Translations under genes and position numbers: made by a program
Shown here: one piece after another, positions 28,701 through 57,745 of the stretch
Layout: every line of letters starts with the position of its first letter
Numbering within the stretch: the stretch's first letter is position 1
Notes under the pieces: generated by a model
The model's input: the letters and a program-made list of their open reading frames with translations, nothing else
What the model was told of the DNA's origin: nothing
Databases searched by the model: none
Source: Brachyhypopomus gauderio
Taxonomy: Eukaryota; Chordata; Actinopteri; Gymnotiformes; Hypopomidae
NCBI RefSeq assembly: GCF_052324685.1
Contig: NC_135222.1
Span: forward strand, 8,753,373-8,817,372
DNA: 64,000 nucleotides
Direction: 5' to 3'

Positions 28701-29901
28701 AAGGTCAGTTTTGCAGTTGTTTTGAACTGAGGTTTGGCCTCTAGAATGTCACAAATGAGCAATGAAGACACCACTTACAGAACTCTGGTCTCCACTGACA
28801 TCTTACAAAGGTGCATGAGTCTGATCTGCCTGATTCGTTGTTTAAAGGAAGGGTGCCCTCTGCTGTGTGAAATAAGGAAACAAGGCGCAACCATCTCACC
28901 CTATTCTTCTCCTCCAGTTCCAGTATCTGCTTAGACTGGTACTTGTCAATGGCCGCCTCTCTCTCCGCTGCTCTGGCCTCTCGCTCCTGGCTCTCCTCCA
29001 TCCTCTCCACCTTCTTTCTGCGCATTCTCGCCCGTTTCTTTTTCAGCAGTGCCAGTTTTTTCTTAATGCCGCTGAAGCACTCGGGATCTTGAAGAGCCGC
29101 CAGTCTGTCCTGCAAGCCGGTTTTCAACTCCATTGCCCTCGAGTACGAGTCGGTCCATGCACTTTCGTTTTCCAGGTTGTTTTTTAACGTCCGACAGACT
29201 TCGGAGAGTTCGGACACCATTTTTACAGTACCATACAACTTCTCTTTAAACTCAGACACAGACTGCCTGGACGCACTGCGCGTCTCTGCAGCAGGTTTTC
29301 CTCTTTTGAGCACGAAACTTTTAATCCACTGCTCGTCTTGCATCCTCTGTCTTGCATCTTCATCTGAGATCACTGACGTTTTTTGGCTGTTTTCTTTGTT
29401 GTTCTGGTAATTCATCGACCAAGGTCCTTCTGACGGCTGCCTTGCAAAACCGCTGGGTGCTCTGTAGTCTGCAATGAAATTCTGACCCAAGCTGTCCGAG
29501 TTGCTATTCGGTTGAAACGCAGCAAACGGTCCTCTGGAATAGCTGTCAATACCGGTCCGATACTCGCCGCCGGCTGGACACGACCAAGACCCGCTCTGGT
29601 GTTCATGTTCTGCTTGGAAAGGTATTTGAGAAGCTGATGATCCGTGAATCAGTTGCGGCGCTTCAAAATAACCCGGGGGTGGTCTAGTAGGATCGAAAGT
29701 CGGTTGCGGCCGATACTGAGGTCCACTCAGCGGCATCGGCTGGAACGGAGGCCAGTTGTTGGGCGGAACCGGCGGAGGATGCTGGTAAACATTCCAAGGC
29801 GGCTCGGCTCCCGGCGGAAGAGAACCAGGTGGCATAGGAGGTGGTTGTCCCATGGTTGGCGGTGTCCCCTCCGAATAGTAATACTGCTGTGATGGGTCCA
29901 T
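25786..29901 (-). CDS. pdcd7: PDCD7, U11-59K protein of the minor spliceosome
   Basis: Five exons: 29901-28900, 28457-28319, 26601-26371, 26102-26015 and 25906-25786. Phases agree and the total of 1581 nt gives 526 residues (human about 485). PDCD7 is the 59K subunit of the U11/U12 di-snRNP and acts in recognition of U12-type introns in the nucleus. The first ~130 residues are Pro/Gln-rich (GQPPPMPPGSLPPG). From ~240 on the protein is a Lys/Arg/Glu-rich coiled coil, with KKKLALLKKKRARMRRKKV and LRALEKLRKLRKEAAARKG. The conserved C terminus is YYTQAEHSLPSLIQIR and PQGWVLPDPPADDVWATAL. Intron 2 carries a Tc1-type transposon relic of 1.25 kb. The ATG at 29901 opens MDPSQQYYY and no in-frame upstream Met is seen. 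Confidence 0.95.
26755..28006 (+). mobile_element. Tc1/mariner DNA transposon relic in pdcd7 intron 2
   Basis: Both ends carry GTTAGGGATATTTGGCTTT as inverted repeats (about 26778-26796 plus; 27979-27997 minus), with further matching bases around it. Between them is a degenerate Tc1-like transposase. The HTH/linker-like part is near 27150-27260 (RHRLDWAREHLRWM); the catalytic region shows FMDDNAPPHQGHII and PALSPALNSIENL (about 27560-27690). The frame is broken at several points, the first part of the protein is missing, and a TAG follows directly after the SIENL motif where Trp is usual. It lies antisense to pdcd7 and is clearly inactive. Confidence 0.88.
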
Positions 29902-32217
29902 GTCTAAATGAAACCAACGTGTATCACTGAACTGCGTCCCCTGCTTTCAAACTGAGTGAACTAATAAATCCGGAGCAACGGCTAGCTTTTCCGGTGCAAC
30001 TTTAAATAGTTTCCCTCTCTAACGTAGGCATCGATCGTTGGTTCCTAGGTACAAGCTTAAGACATTTCTAGGCCTTGTATCATAAGTTGTCCTCCTCTCC
30101 TTTACAGACGGACGCAGCAGACACTGTGCCTAACTCAGAAATGTATTTATTTTGTTTAATGCTATTAAAAAGAAAAACGTTTAGTCTGCAACTGAGAAAG
30201 CAAAATGTGTTAGTATAATGTAACGACACAATCGGCGGTTTAAACAAAATAGGATAGACTTCAAACTGGGAGCTAGAGGCACACTCACTGCTCACAGAAA
30301 AAAATAGTCTTGGTCTTCTAAATAAACAAATAAACGTATTTGGTATTGATGAAACTCCAGATAGTCACTCTGCAGTTGTTTTAAACAAATATTTCATAAA
30401 TCTTTGTAGAATCACTTTATCCTCCTAAAACAGGTCAAACAAGATAAGCTGTCCTGTTCAAGATTGGGAAGATGAATTTGTGGTTCAGACATTTTCATAT
30501 ATACACACACAGACCAAAGCCTTCCCAAACACCACACCCAACGTTAACATGAATTCCATAGACAACTGTTAAAACAGTGGCATTATCTTTAATGTACAGA
30601 AATGGTTGAGGGTAGAGGGTAGTGCGTGTTGGGGAACATGGTAAGATACGTTAGGCTACTGCCTGGTGTATTTACTCCAGCTATAATGACACATTTACAC
30701 AGACCCACAAAATGCAACGCAAAATTAGTAACGCAATAAGGGAGAAATTCATCCAGAGGCAATTAGAAAGTGAAGGACAGTTTTTATTAATCAGAAAATT
30801 TTACAAGCCTAGAAAAGATTGGAGAGGTCAAAGATCAAGCAATGCATTTGAGAGCAGGACCGCTGACGTGAGATTACTTTTTTACGTAAACTCTCAACCT
30901 GTTAACTTCTCTAATTAAACATTGATTTTATTTAACTTGTGGAAAATAAAAACCAAAAGCACCCATCTAAAATTCGGGATGTTAAACACTATTAAACCAA
31001 ACTTTTATATGAAAAGTTGCTGTTTGGGAAATTTACAGAATTATATGCTATTTTACATAGTTTAATATGGATAGGGACAGATGATCCTAGGCCACGGTAA
31101 TTCTTGGGGAAAGAGCTGAAACTCTTTAAAGGTCTGTCAATTACTAATGCACATCACAATTTTGCATGTAATTCAGACAAGCTACCGTTTTACTCAGTAA
31201 ATCACACAAACTAATGCCAGGATTTATTTGATGGATTCCCAGTTGAAAGGCAAGATTGTGTTAACCTTTCTGGTCTTTACAAAGCCTGCTTCCATATGTA
31301 CACATTTCTCAAGCATGGCCCTTTAAAAATTTATCAGCCTGGGCAACAGCGTGAACCACTACCCCTGTATTACACAGGGTGTTTGTTAGAGATGTTCAGA
31401 AATGCAAATTGTGGAACCGTCAGAAGCAGAATGGCAGTAAGACATTGCTAATTCAGGTCTTCAAGGACTGGAGAATCAGCTTTAGGCTGGAGAAGTCCAT
31501 CCTAAATCAGTCTATTTAAAGGTACGCCCATGCACAAAACACTGCATCTTAAGGTGTAATATAGACAGTAATGGATACTGACATGAAGAGCTCTAACAAC
31601 TCATTATAAAGTAGTTTTGATAAGAATGCCATCTGGTGTACCACAATACAAACAATAATGGAGATTCCCTTGAAGTGTGTTTCACTGACGACTAAAAGCT
31701 TTATAAAAAAAAAAAAAAAAAGTTAAAACCTAATTTTAGTACCTAAAAGGGTTTGACATTATGAGCAGTGTAACAGCATATCTAATTACATTAATATGAT
31801 AATGACTTGTGCAAGTTTATAATAATAATAAGAAATTAGTGACCTCTTCTGATCTGCTGAGTTAAAAAAAAAAAACACCTGAAGAGCTCATAAAAAATCA
31901 AATACCTTGTCATTTAATAAGTAATTCTTTGTTGTTTACATTTAATATTAACAGTCATTCACTGGGAGGAGGCATAGTTCATATAGTAGATTTGGTTTAA
32001 ACACATATTTCTAAATTTTTCTTTAAGAAAACTGAGGATATAGAACACACCTCACAAATTTACAGCCTAGAGACTGTCATTTAAACATAATTTAGGGTTT
32101 CATAATTTTTATGTTAACATGGGTCCTTGAAAGTACTAGCATGTTGAAGAAACACTTATTGGACTGAAATAATATGCTCGTTCAGAGCTGAAATGAGAGC
32201 GGTTCACGTAAGCAGTA
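29902..32217. other. pdcd7 promoter and clpx 3' UTR / intergenic region
   Basis: The pdcd7 promoter should lie at about 29900-30060, where CpG density is slightly raised. From 30060 to 32217 there is AT-rich DNA between pdcd7 and the stop codon of clpx (same strand), part of which is the clpx 3' UTR. Open frames are short and unrecognised. Confidence 0.45.
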
Positions 32218-42076
<9,859 letters not shown>

Positions 42077-42600
42077 GTCTCCGTGGCCTACCTAACCCAG
42101 CTAGGTTAGCTAACCCTGCTATGTCTCGCGTATACAGCGGGGTAGAGGGAAGCGGCTAGGCTACGCGAAGGTTACGCCGATACTAAAACGCCAGCCAGCC
42201 CGCTGTAAAAACATGTCATTCAACTCGCTCGCTTTCTCGCCAGACAACCAACACTGGCGTTCAACATAAACGAGACGTTGAAACGTCCGGCTGCTCGAAA
42301 TGTAGAAAGTCCGCCGTCGCGAAGGGATATCGGAGGCCAACCTAAGACCTGTCAATGGTGAATTAAACCGGATAGCTAGCTATCGGATTCTAGTGACAAA
42401 GCAAAGCTTAGCTAGCGAGCTAACCTAGCTGGAAGTCGAGCCGACTAGCAATGTGGTGTTAGCCTAGCTGAAGTGAAGAGGGTGGTGGGGTGAGGAGCGG
42501 TGGCCCGTCGCAGCGCTGTTGGGTTATAGCGTAAAGTTCTTAAAGGGACAGCGACGTTATTTTTGTTCTAGCGTGAGAATGTAAACAGTCCTGTTGTTAG
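42077..42600 (-). promoter_or_regulatory. clpx: clpx 5' UTR and promoter
   Basis: The region immediately upstream of the clpx ATG is richer in CpG than the flanks (for example around 42160-42330 and 42480-42530), consistent with a housekeeping promoter. No TATA box is evident. Limits are approximate. Confidence 0.45.
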
Positions 42601-44040
42601 ACAATGTAAATCTCTAGTCACGTCGGCTTTTCTTCTTGGGGGGATATTATACACACACACACACACACACAAATAATGTTGCCCAGTAAGCTCGTATCAT
42701 ACTAAATAAAACTATTAATAGTTTGTATGTTTTTCAAAGTAATTAGTTTTTTATTACTGTATTACTTTATTATTATATTTATTATATATTTGTTATTATA
42801 TTATTTATTACTATACAGGTTTGATTACAACCTCTAGAGAAAGTCCAATATTTTCATGTCAGGATATAATGCTTAAATCTATAACCATCGAATATAACAT
42901 GCATTAAAACCTCTGAGGTAAATATCAGAAACTTGAAATAAAAGACGCATTACGGATAGTTATACACACATCACGAAATTGGACGTTATGTCATTTTTGC
43001 ACCCGTTATCTAAAGACAAAGGGCCAAAGGTTATCAAAGAAATGGAAGTTCTGTGGGTTAAACTCTAAGTACAGCTGAATAAATAGTCGTTTGTACCGCA
43101 GATTGATTCTCAGTGTATGTCTTGTCCGAGGAGGTTCTTTATCATAGATAAAAACCTTAATGGAAATGTTTTACAATACCTTTATAGAGCCTGTTTTATG
43201 TTTTCAATGATTTGTAACTTAAGCCTATATAGCATTTATAAACCAAGCTAGCCAAGAAGTGCGGCTGAGTTCTGAACACGGATCAGGCTATCCTCCTGCT
43301 CTGCCACTATCAGCTGCATTACATTATTCCTTCTTCCATATGACACGCGATATTCAATGTCCATAATGAATTCAATTACGTACACATATTCAGCAAGTTT
43401 TAGGCTTCTGTATTACGGATTTGTGTTTTGTGCGTGTTGTCTCGTTCTGCTTTATGTATGTTGCTTTTTATGTTGCACTCGTTTTATGTTATTGAAAGTT
43501 TTCTTTTAAACTATGTAGTATATTGTAGTATAATTTTTTTGTTGTTTTGTTTTGCTTTGCTTGTATCATAACTAACTTAAACACTGTGTTATATCTATTT
43601 TATTGCTCTTTTATATTTGTGTTGTTCATTGTAAACTCTTATTGTTGGTTTTTAGGTAGACAATTTTTAGATCTGTCCAGGGACTACGAAAAAAGCCTTT
43701 AGGCTAATTCTAATACATTTTACAGTCATGTTAATTAATGTACACTGTCACTGTCAAATAAACGAATAAATAAACAAAATAAATAAACTACGCTGCCAAC
43801 GAAATGTCCCAGTGCGTAAATATGAAATTCAATTCAATTACATATCTGGTTAAACAGCTAAAGCAGGGATCTTACTGCTTTATAGTGTGTATTACCTATA
43901 TATAGCCAATCGGATCCAACGATCACATACAGTCCGCATTAATAACTGAAATATGTACGATTAAAGAATGGCACCATGAAACAGTTACTACATCGCGTCC
44001 GTCTGAATTAACGTGTTCAAAGGACACGACAGCGCGCAGG
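42600..44040. other. clpx-spg21 intergenic region
   Basis: AT-rich DNA between two divergently transcribed genes. It holds a short (AC)n tract at about 42650-42671. I see no gene and no recognised mobile element. Confidence 0.5.
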
Positions 44041-44046
44041 AAACGC

Positions 44047-44058
44047 TGCGCATGCGCA
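44047..44058. promoter_or_regulatory. NRF-1 consensus palindrome in the spg21 promoter
   Basis: TGCGCATGCGCA is a perfect palindromic NRF-1 site. It sits in a small CpG-rich patch (about 44020-44100) with an ETS-like core CGGAAGT about 20 bases downstream, about 700 bases upstream of the spg21 start codon. A donor-like AAAG|GTAGCG at about 44160 suggests a non-coding first exon just after it. Confidence 0.7.
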
Positions 44059-44768
44059 AAGTCTGGCGTCTGTTGGGTACGGAAGTAGCTAACTGTCATA
44101 TGACTGCGAAAGGAATGCTATCTAAAATGTTGCTAATCCGTGGATGAAAACCTTCAAAAGGTAGCGTGAATTAAACCTCTAAGAGGGTGGGATGATGTTA
44201 AGGCGCTTATTAGCCCGATTCGTGTAGTTACTAGGTTGGTAGCTAGCTAGTTATCTTATTAGGCCATGTGTAAACCAAGACACCCGAGATAACTGAGATG
44301 GACTAGCTTACTACAGTTATTGTTATCGACAGGTTTAAGTTAGATCTCACTAGATATATCTTTATCCAGGTAACTATATGTCCGCTATCAGTACATGTTA
44401 TAGATAGCCAGACTGATCTTTGCTACATCCTTAACTAAACCATTGCTTTTCTCTCACTGCTTTATTTGTCTTTGCACCATTAAAATAAAAAGTGGTTAGC
44501 AATCCTATGTAACTAACCGCGTTTAATGTCGCCCTACCGCAGCTGACCTGCTGCTTTTTTTGTTTGCGTGATCTTTAGATCTACAAAGTGTCACACAAAG
44601 TGTTCATACTGGTCATATTCCAGTAGACTAAACTGAGGCTGAGACAGTGTGTAATTTACCGAAGCTAGTTATTTGTTATTCTTTTGTCATATAAAAAAAA
44701 TAGTTAGATTTAATGCAAGTAGTCGAATCGGTTTTTATCTGATCTACATTTTTTCGTTTTCACTAGAA

Positions 44769-47371
44769 ATGGAGGAGATACGAGTGTCTCCTGACTACAA
44801 CTGGTTTCGAAGCACAGTGCCTCTCAAAAGAGTATGCTTCTCTCTGAGTAAAATATTACCTATTTATATTGCATATATTTGGCTTGTTGAATGTTATTAA
44901 TATTTGTTTCTGAAAAAGTATTGCTTTTTATGGTTTCTCACTGTATTTGTATCCTCATTTGTATTATGCTTTAGCCTTGTGATCCTTCATCTTCAAGAAT
45001 GTGACTTTGATTAGGCTGCAGCCTTTGTGAGACTATGCTTTGTTTATTGTGTTTAGATTATTGTAGATGATGATGACAGCAAAGTCTGGTCACTGTATGA
45101 TGCCGGACCAAAGACCATCAGGTGTCCAATAATCTTCCTGCCCCCAGTGAGTGGCACGGCTGAGGTTTTCTTTCAGCAGGTTTTGGCTCTCACTGGTTGG
45201 GGCTACCGCGTCATTTCGGTAAGGCCACCAATCCACTACCATTATGCCAGCTGCAATTGTGTGGTTTTATGTTGGAACCACCACAGGCACTCTGAAAGTT
45301 AGACAGACATGATTTTATCAAATTTCAGTCTGTTTTTAGTTTTGTGTTTAGAATTTGTATAACCTGGAACACCATTTCGTGGTGGTTTATATGGGCAACT
45401 ATCTGCAAAGTACATTTAATATTGCCTTTTTACTGTTCTGTCAGTACCTGAACATGTTCATCATAACCATCAGAAGACAAAAGGTGGAAGAGGAAGTAAT
45501 GCAGGAAGTAGCCTGGACTTATTCCGCAGAGCTTTTCATTATATGTATACTATATCTTTGTGGAGCTAAATATTATAGAATGTTATTAAGAATTACCATA
45601 GTGTCTGCAGTGTGCTTCTTTACAAAACTGAAAATGTCCCGTATGCCGGAAACATGTGACTGATCTATTTACATGTCAGAACTGATGTTTTTCGAGTTCC
45701 TCTTGCATTTTTGATGTGATGGTGAGTGTGTGTAAAAGTTCAAGGCAGCGTGAACATGTGCCTCTTATTCTTCCTGCAGCTTCAATATCCTGTCTACTGG
45801 GATCTCCTGGAATTCTGTGATGGATTTAGGAAACTTCTAGATCACTTGCAGCTAGACAAGGTTCAGCAAATGGTTTTTATTTTGTGTGTCTTAAGAGGGA
45901 ACCTTTATTCACAGTAACAATCTGTATATTAATACAGTCTCTTCTAACACTAGGTTCATCTATTTGGAGCATCCCTAGGAGGATTTTTGGCTCAGAAATT
46001 TGCTGAGGTCACACACAAATCACCTCGGGTGCATTCTCTCATCCTGTGCAATTCATTCAGTGACACATCTATTTTTAACCAAACCTGGACAGCAAACAGG
46101 TTGGAGTTTGCATTTGATATGTTGGATTTTGTTTTATTTTAATATATTGCATTCTGTAATATTTTAACATTCTTCATTTAAGAACTGATTTCCCCTGACA
46201 AATCTTAAATTTCCTCACATTCAATTATTCATTTTCAGCTTTTGGCTTATGCCAGCCTTTATGCTTAAGAAGATTGTTCTTGGTAACTTTGCCAAAGGAC
46301 CTGTTGATCCCAAAATGGCAGATGCAATTGACTTTATGGTTGATAGAGTGAGTATTTAATAATTATGCATTCTTTTTATTGGTTTGTGTCATATACATCT
46401 CCGAGCGTAAGCTGTGAGTGGCAGTGATTTCATTCTGACAATCGTGCACCAATGAGCTGGCGCTCAATTTGATGCACCAGTGCAAAGGACTTGAGCTTCT
46501 CAGCTCAAAAACAAATCTGACAAGGACTCCTTGTCAACTAAACTGTGTGTGTAATTAATGTGATTTCAAGTGTATTTATCCCATTATTGAATTTCATTAA
46601 ATTTCACAATGTACAGAAATGTGTTGTACTGACTGTAGTGTATCTAGAATGCAGCATACCATGGTGTTAAATGGTGGCTAGCTAACATTTTGAGCACTGA
46701 TATGTTTTCTACAGTGCCTGGAGCAAGTTTGTTTCATTCCTTGGTGATTAGGTAACAAAGTGTGTCTGTGTGTGTTTTCAGCTAGAAAGTTTGAACCAGA
46801 GTGAACTGGCTTCTAGGCTCACCCTGAACTGCCAAAACTCCTATGTTGAACCTCACAAAATAAGGGATGTTGCGGTCACCATCATGGATGTATGTTTTGC
46901 TCGATATAACATTGTATTAATTAACCAACACATCACAGATAGTGGAGTACTGTTTATGCTTTGCTTCAGCGTGCCCATGTGATGCTGTTTTTCCTGTAGG
47001 TATTTGATCAGAGTGCTCTTTCCAACGAGGCAAAGGAAGAAATGTATAAACTGTATCCCAATGCGAGAAGAGCTCATCTCAAAACTGGCGGAAACTTCCC
47101 CTACCTTTGCAGAAGTGCTGAAGTGAACCTTTATATCCAGGTGAGTTCAGTACCTTTGTTCAGGTCTCTTGGTTTAAAAACGTGCTGATTTAAAGAGGTT
47201 TTCAGATTCTCCGTCCATAATCTACTGTGGTGGTGTTCTCTGTAGATACATCTTCGACAATTCCATGGTACGAGGTACGCTGCCATAAGTCCGGCTATGG
47301 TTAGTGCAGAGGAACTCGAAGTGCAGAGGAGTGCCCTGAACACCTGCAGTCAGAGTGATGAACATTCATAA
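44769..47371 (+). CDS. spg21: SPG21, maspardin
   Basis: Eight exons: 44769-44831, 45057-45218, 45780-45860, 45954-46099, 46239-46347, 46782-46889, 47000-47140 and 47246-47371. Phases agree; 936 nt gives 311 residues (human 308). Maspardin is an alpha/beta-hydrolase-fold protein of endosomes and trans-Golgi that binds CD4 and ALDH16A1; loss causes Mast syndrome (SPG21). The protein begins [14 protein letters not shown] and shows the nucleophile elbow FGASLGG and the conserved block [19 protein letters not shown]. Enzymatic activity of the family is doubtful. Over most of its length it is nearly identical to the human protein; only the last ~15 residues differ. The introns are short. It points towards ankdd1a, tail to tail. 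Confidence 0.97.
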
Positions 47372-49714
47372 GAAGACCCTGCTGGATCACAGACTACCCT
47401 GGGCCCCTTACAAAAGCGTCACATGCCATTACTCCACATGTATCTGCGGTTCATCACATACAAGGGCCACCCTCTTGATTTTCTATAATGGAATCAATTG
47501 AAATAATGGACTAAAAGAGCCTATTTTTTACTTTACAGAAACAATATTTTGATAAGTATTATAACTGTAGATAATATAAGCTTGGATACTAGATCAGAGC
47601 AAATCTCACTGGATGCTATTTAGAACTGGTTGCCTTATGTGATATAAATACTTTGCATCTGACAGAATTTGCACTTGTCTTCGATTCAACCAGACTGGTT
47701 GGAATGTTTGTTCTTTTGAAGTCATGAAGTTTTGTTATTATAATTCTTGCACTGAGTAAAAGTATAACATGCTAATGTCATACATTTGAAAGTTTGGAGC
47801 ATGTATTATTATATGTTTGTTTTTTCTCTGACCAAGCTCAGTGGTCAAACAATTATTAACATTATTCAACATGACCAAAGCTAGCCAACAAAAGAGCACT
47901 GAAAATAAAATCACCATACTTCCTGCAGGCTAGTCACACGGGAGAAGGGGGCAAGTTTTATCTGTATTCCAGATCCATGTTTGAACACATGCTCATTATT
48001 AGAGGAAAGGGAAAGTCAAGCCATACACAAATGATGGACCTAGCTTTGTTTTATCTTTAACTGTTCTCCCATAAATTCAGCAAAACAATCTTAAATTTTT
48101 CATGAGCCTTTAAAAGTACGATTTAACAAAGTATTAATGCTCTGTCATTCTATTAGCTAATTTACAGTGTAGTAGCTTAATTATTCCAGAAAAGTTTCCT
48201 CAATATATCCCACAACAGAATCAAACGTGGTCATTATAAAATCAGACTTAAGTCTCTCTCCAAATACTCCTCTCCAAATCATCCAGACTTCTGCTGTGCA
48301 GGTGCAGAACCTCCCAGTATCTTCTTCTCTTCACTTGCACCCACACCTCAAAAAGCTGCTGCTCAGGTCTTTCTCAGTGCATCTCCAGTCATCGTTTATA
48401 TGTCATCAGGACAGGAGGGTGCTGAGAACAAGGCTCTGGCTCTGGAACAAGAAACCTGTCTTACTGCATTACTACTAGTTTACATAAAAGTGTGGGGCCA
48501 TGACTGTGGGGCAGTCATGGCCTGGTGGTAGGGAACTGGTCTTGTGACTGGAGGGTCATGGGTTTGATTCCCAGACCTGAGGCCATGAGAGGTGCCCTTG
48601 AGCAAGGCACCTAACCCCAACCGGGCTAGGGCTGCCCACCGCTCTGGGCACGTGTGATCCACAGCCCCCTAGTAATCACTAGTGTGTGTGTGTTCTAACT
48701 GCACAGATGGGTTAAAAGCGGAGGACAAATTTCGATTGCGGTGTAAAAATCACAATTGACAGCACATTTACATTTTTGCATTATTATACATTAAAAGTCT
48801 CTTCTTTCATTCTTTCCACTGATGTACTCTCCCATCACAGCAGCAAATTCTGGTTTAAATAGTTTTGACCCATTTGAACTGAAATCATTCCTAAATAATT
48901 GACCGTAAAAGTTGATACTATCTGCATATGTAAACAAATAAATGAATAGAAGAAAACAGGATTTTTAACAACTATTTATTTGTATTGTAAAAAATAATGT
49001 AGTTGTTGATTTAAATTATAATGCATACATATATACATACATACACACAGTGAACACAATGTGTTAAAGCTGGAATCAGGACATTCGCATCAGCTAAAAT
49101 GCAACTCAAGTATCATCCACAAAAAATTGGATCATAGTTTCATTTTCTGGGTGTTCTGTAACTTGTCTGTGACAAGCTGATCTTCTCAAAAAGAGAATAT
49201 GCTGATTTTTGCTTTAAAGGCTTAATTAAATATTTCAGCAATTAAACACACTTTCCCGCTAATTCAGGCAGGTGAAATCATACCATTGTTTAACTTTGTG
49301 TTTATACATAGATCACAGATAAAAATAAATCACAACAGTGCTCACTACAACTTTCTCAGGAAAAAAACAGCAATCTGATGATACAATTATGCATTTTGCA
49401 CACAAAATCCTCTTTCAAATACAAAAACCATCTATGTAATGAAACAGACTTAGTAAGTGATAGGTAAAATTAATATAAAAAGACCCTTGAGTTTGAAACA
49501 CAGGTTGTGCAGTTCTATTTCCAGAATCTTATAAATCTTGACAGACAGAGGGTTGTAGCCCTCTAAGACGCGGAAGAGGGTGTCAAACATTCTGTCACAC
49601 ATCGGTCTCTGGATTGTATTTCGCAGGGTTGAGCTTCGTTTTGTAGCAGCCGTTGCAACACACTACCCTGACCGGAGCAGCCAGCGTGGGTCGTTTCCCA
49701 AACGCCAAAATCCT
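47372..49714. other. spg21 / ankdd1a convergent intergenic region
   Basis: 3' UTRs of two converging genes. A canonical AATAAA for spg21 lies at 47904-47909. A tRNA-derived SINE lies at about 48506-48775. TTTATT at about 48975 would serve ankdd1a as AATAAA on the minus strand. No other gene is seen. Confidence 0.55.
48506..48775 (+). mobile_element. tRNA-derived SINE
   Basis: A pol III promoter is readable: box A TGGCCTGGTGG at 48518-48528 and box B GGTTTGATTCC at 48561-48571, with the normal spacing of about 40 bases. A body follows with GCACCTAACCCC and GGGCTGCCCACCGCTCTGGG and a 3' part GATGGGTTAAAAGCGGAGGA. It matches a SINE type common in fish. It looks nearly complete and is in the intergenic space between two 3' UTRs. 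Confidence 0.85.
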
Positions 49715-56715
<7,001 letters not shown>

Positions 56716-57660
56716 TTTCGGTGGACAGTACTACACTGCTAAGATCTGCATTTTGAGGTCCGTGTTCCGAGCAGAGATGGACTTTCAAACTGTCCCAGTT
56801 GGGATTCGGATCGCTCAAGCCTGCCGCGTTACTGCCCAACATCCGGGTCGTCTTGAATCTGCCTCCTAAACCCATTTCATCGCCTTCGGTTGGCAAACAA
56901 AAGCGCCGTTTTCGTCGAATTGTAATAATTTAAAAAGCGTAATAATGTGAAAATGTGTCCAACAGGAATGCTTACAGCAGACTACATGACAGGGACACCG
57001 GACGGAAACTTATTAAACACCTGTTTTGATGATGCATTGTCATTTTTTTTATTAAAGCTATGACTTCCCGTTAGTTCCTATTTTTCTTTTTTCTTAATCA
57101 CTTTTTAAATAATCATAAACCTTTGTGAATCTTGAGTGAAGATTTACAGCACAGTAAAATGTGGTTCTACAAGGATAAAAATACGGTAAGGGTGGAATGA
57201 ACATATACAGTAAAAGCCCAGGGAACGCTGGGCGTTTCAAATATCCACAAGAGGGAGCGCTTTCGGGTACATGGTGTGGACTTTTCGATGGCCGGATGCT
57301 CCAAGATGAGCCAAGAATTGTGAATATGCTTTTAAACGTTTTTCATTTTCTGCTCCTGTTGGATACATTTGTTCTGTTGAATTCCACTACAGGTGCTCGC
57401 AGGCTTCCTCCTGCAAACCTACTGTGAAGTAAAACAGAGAGGCAGAGAACAGGTATACAGGGTCAATTACCTGGCCACTCCCAGCTCCTGGCTGCTGGTC
57501 TAGGCTAGCATCCCACAACACGGGGAGAGTGCTGGGCTCAAGGTAATGCTGGCCGTGCTCAAAGTGCAGGGACGTTATACCTTATAGCACAGCCATTGCT
57601 ATCCGTCTGAGATCGAATCACTGTTGTAGCAGCTGCGAGTGAAAACGACAATACGCCCCC

Positions 57661-57663
<3 letters not shown>

Positions 57664-57732
<69 letters not shown>

Positions 57733-57745
57733 ATCTCTCTTTCCA
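57664..57745. repeat. compound (CA)n(CT)n microsatellite
   Basis: About 14 CA units followed directly by about 25 CT units and some CTAT interruptions, between ankdd1a and plekho2. Confidence 0.97.

Noticed and set aside
48518-48571. tRNA gene with boxes A and B
   Set aside because: The boxes are part of a SINE body; no cloverleaf with paired acceptor stem can be drawn, and SINE sequence follows.
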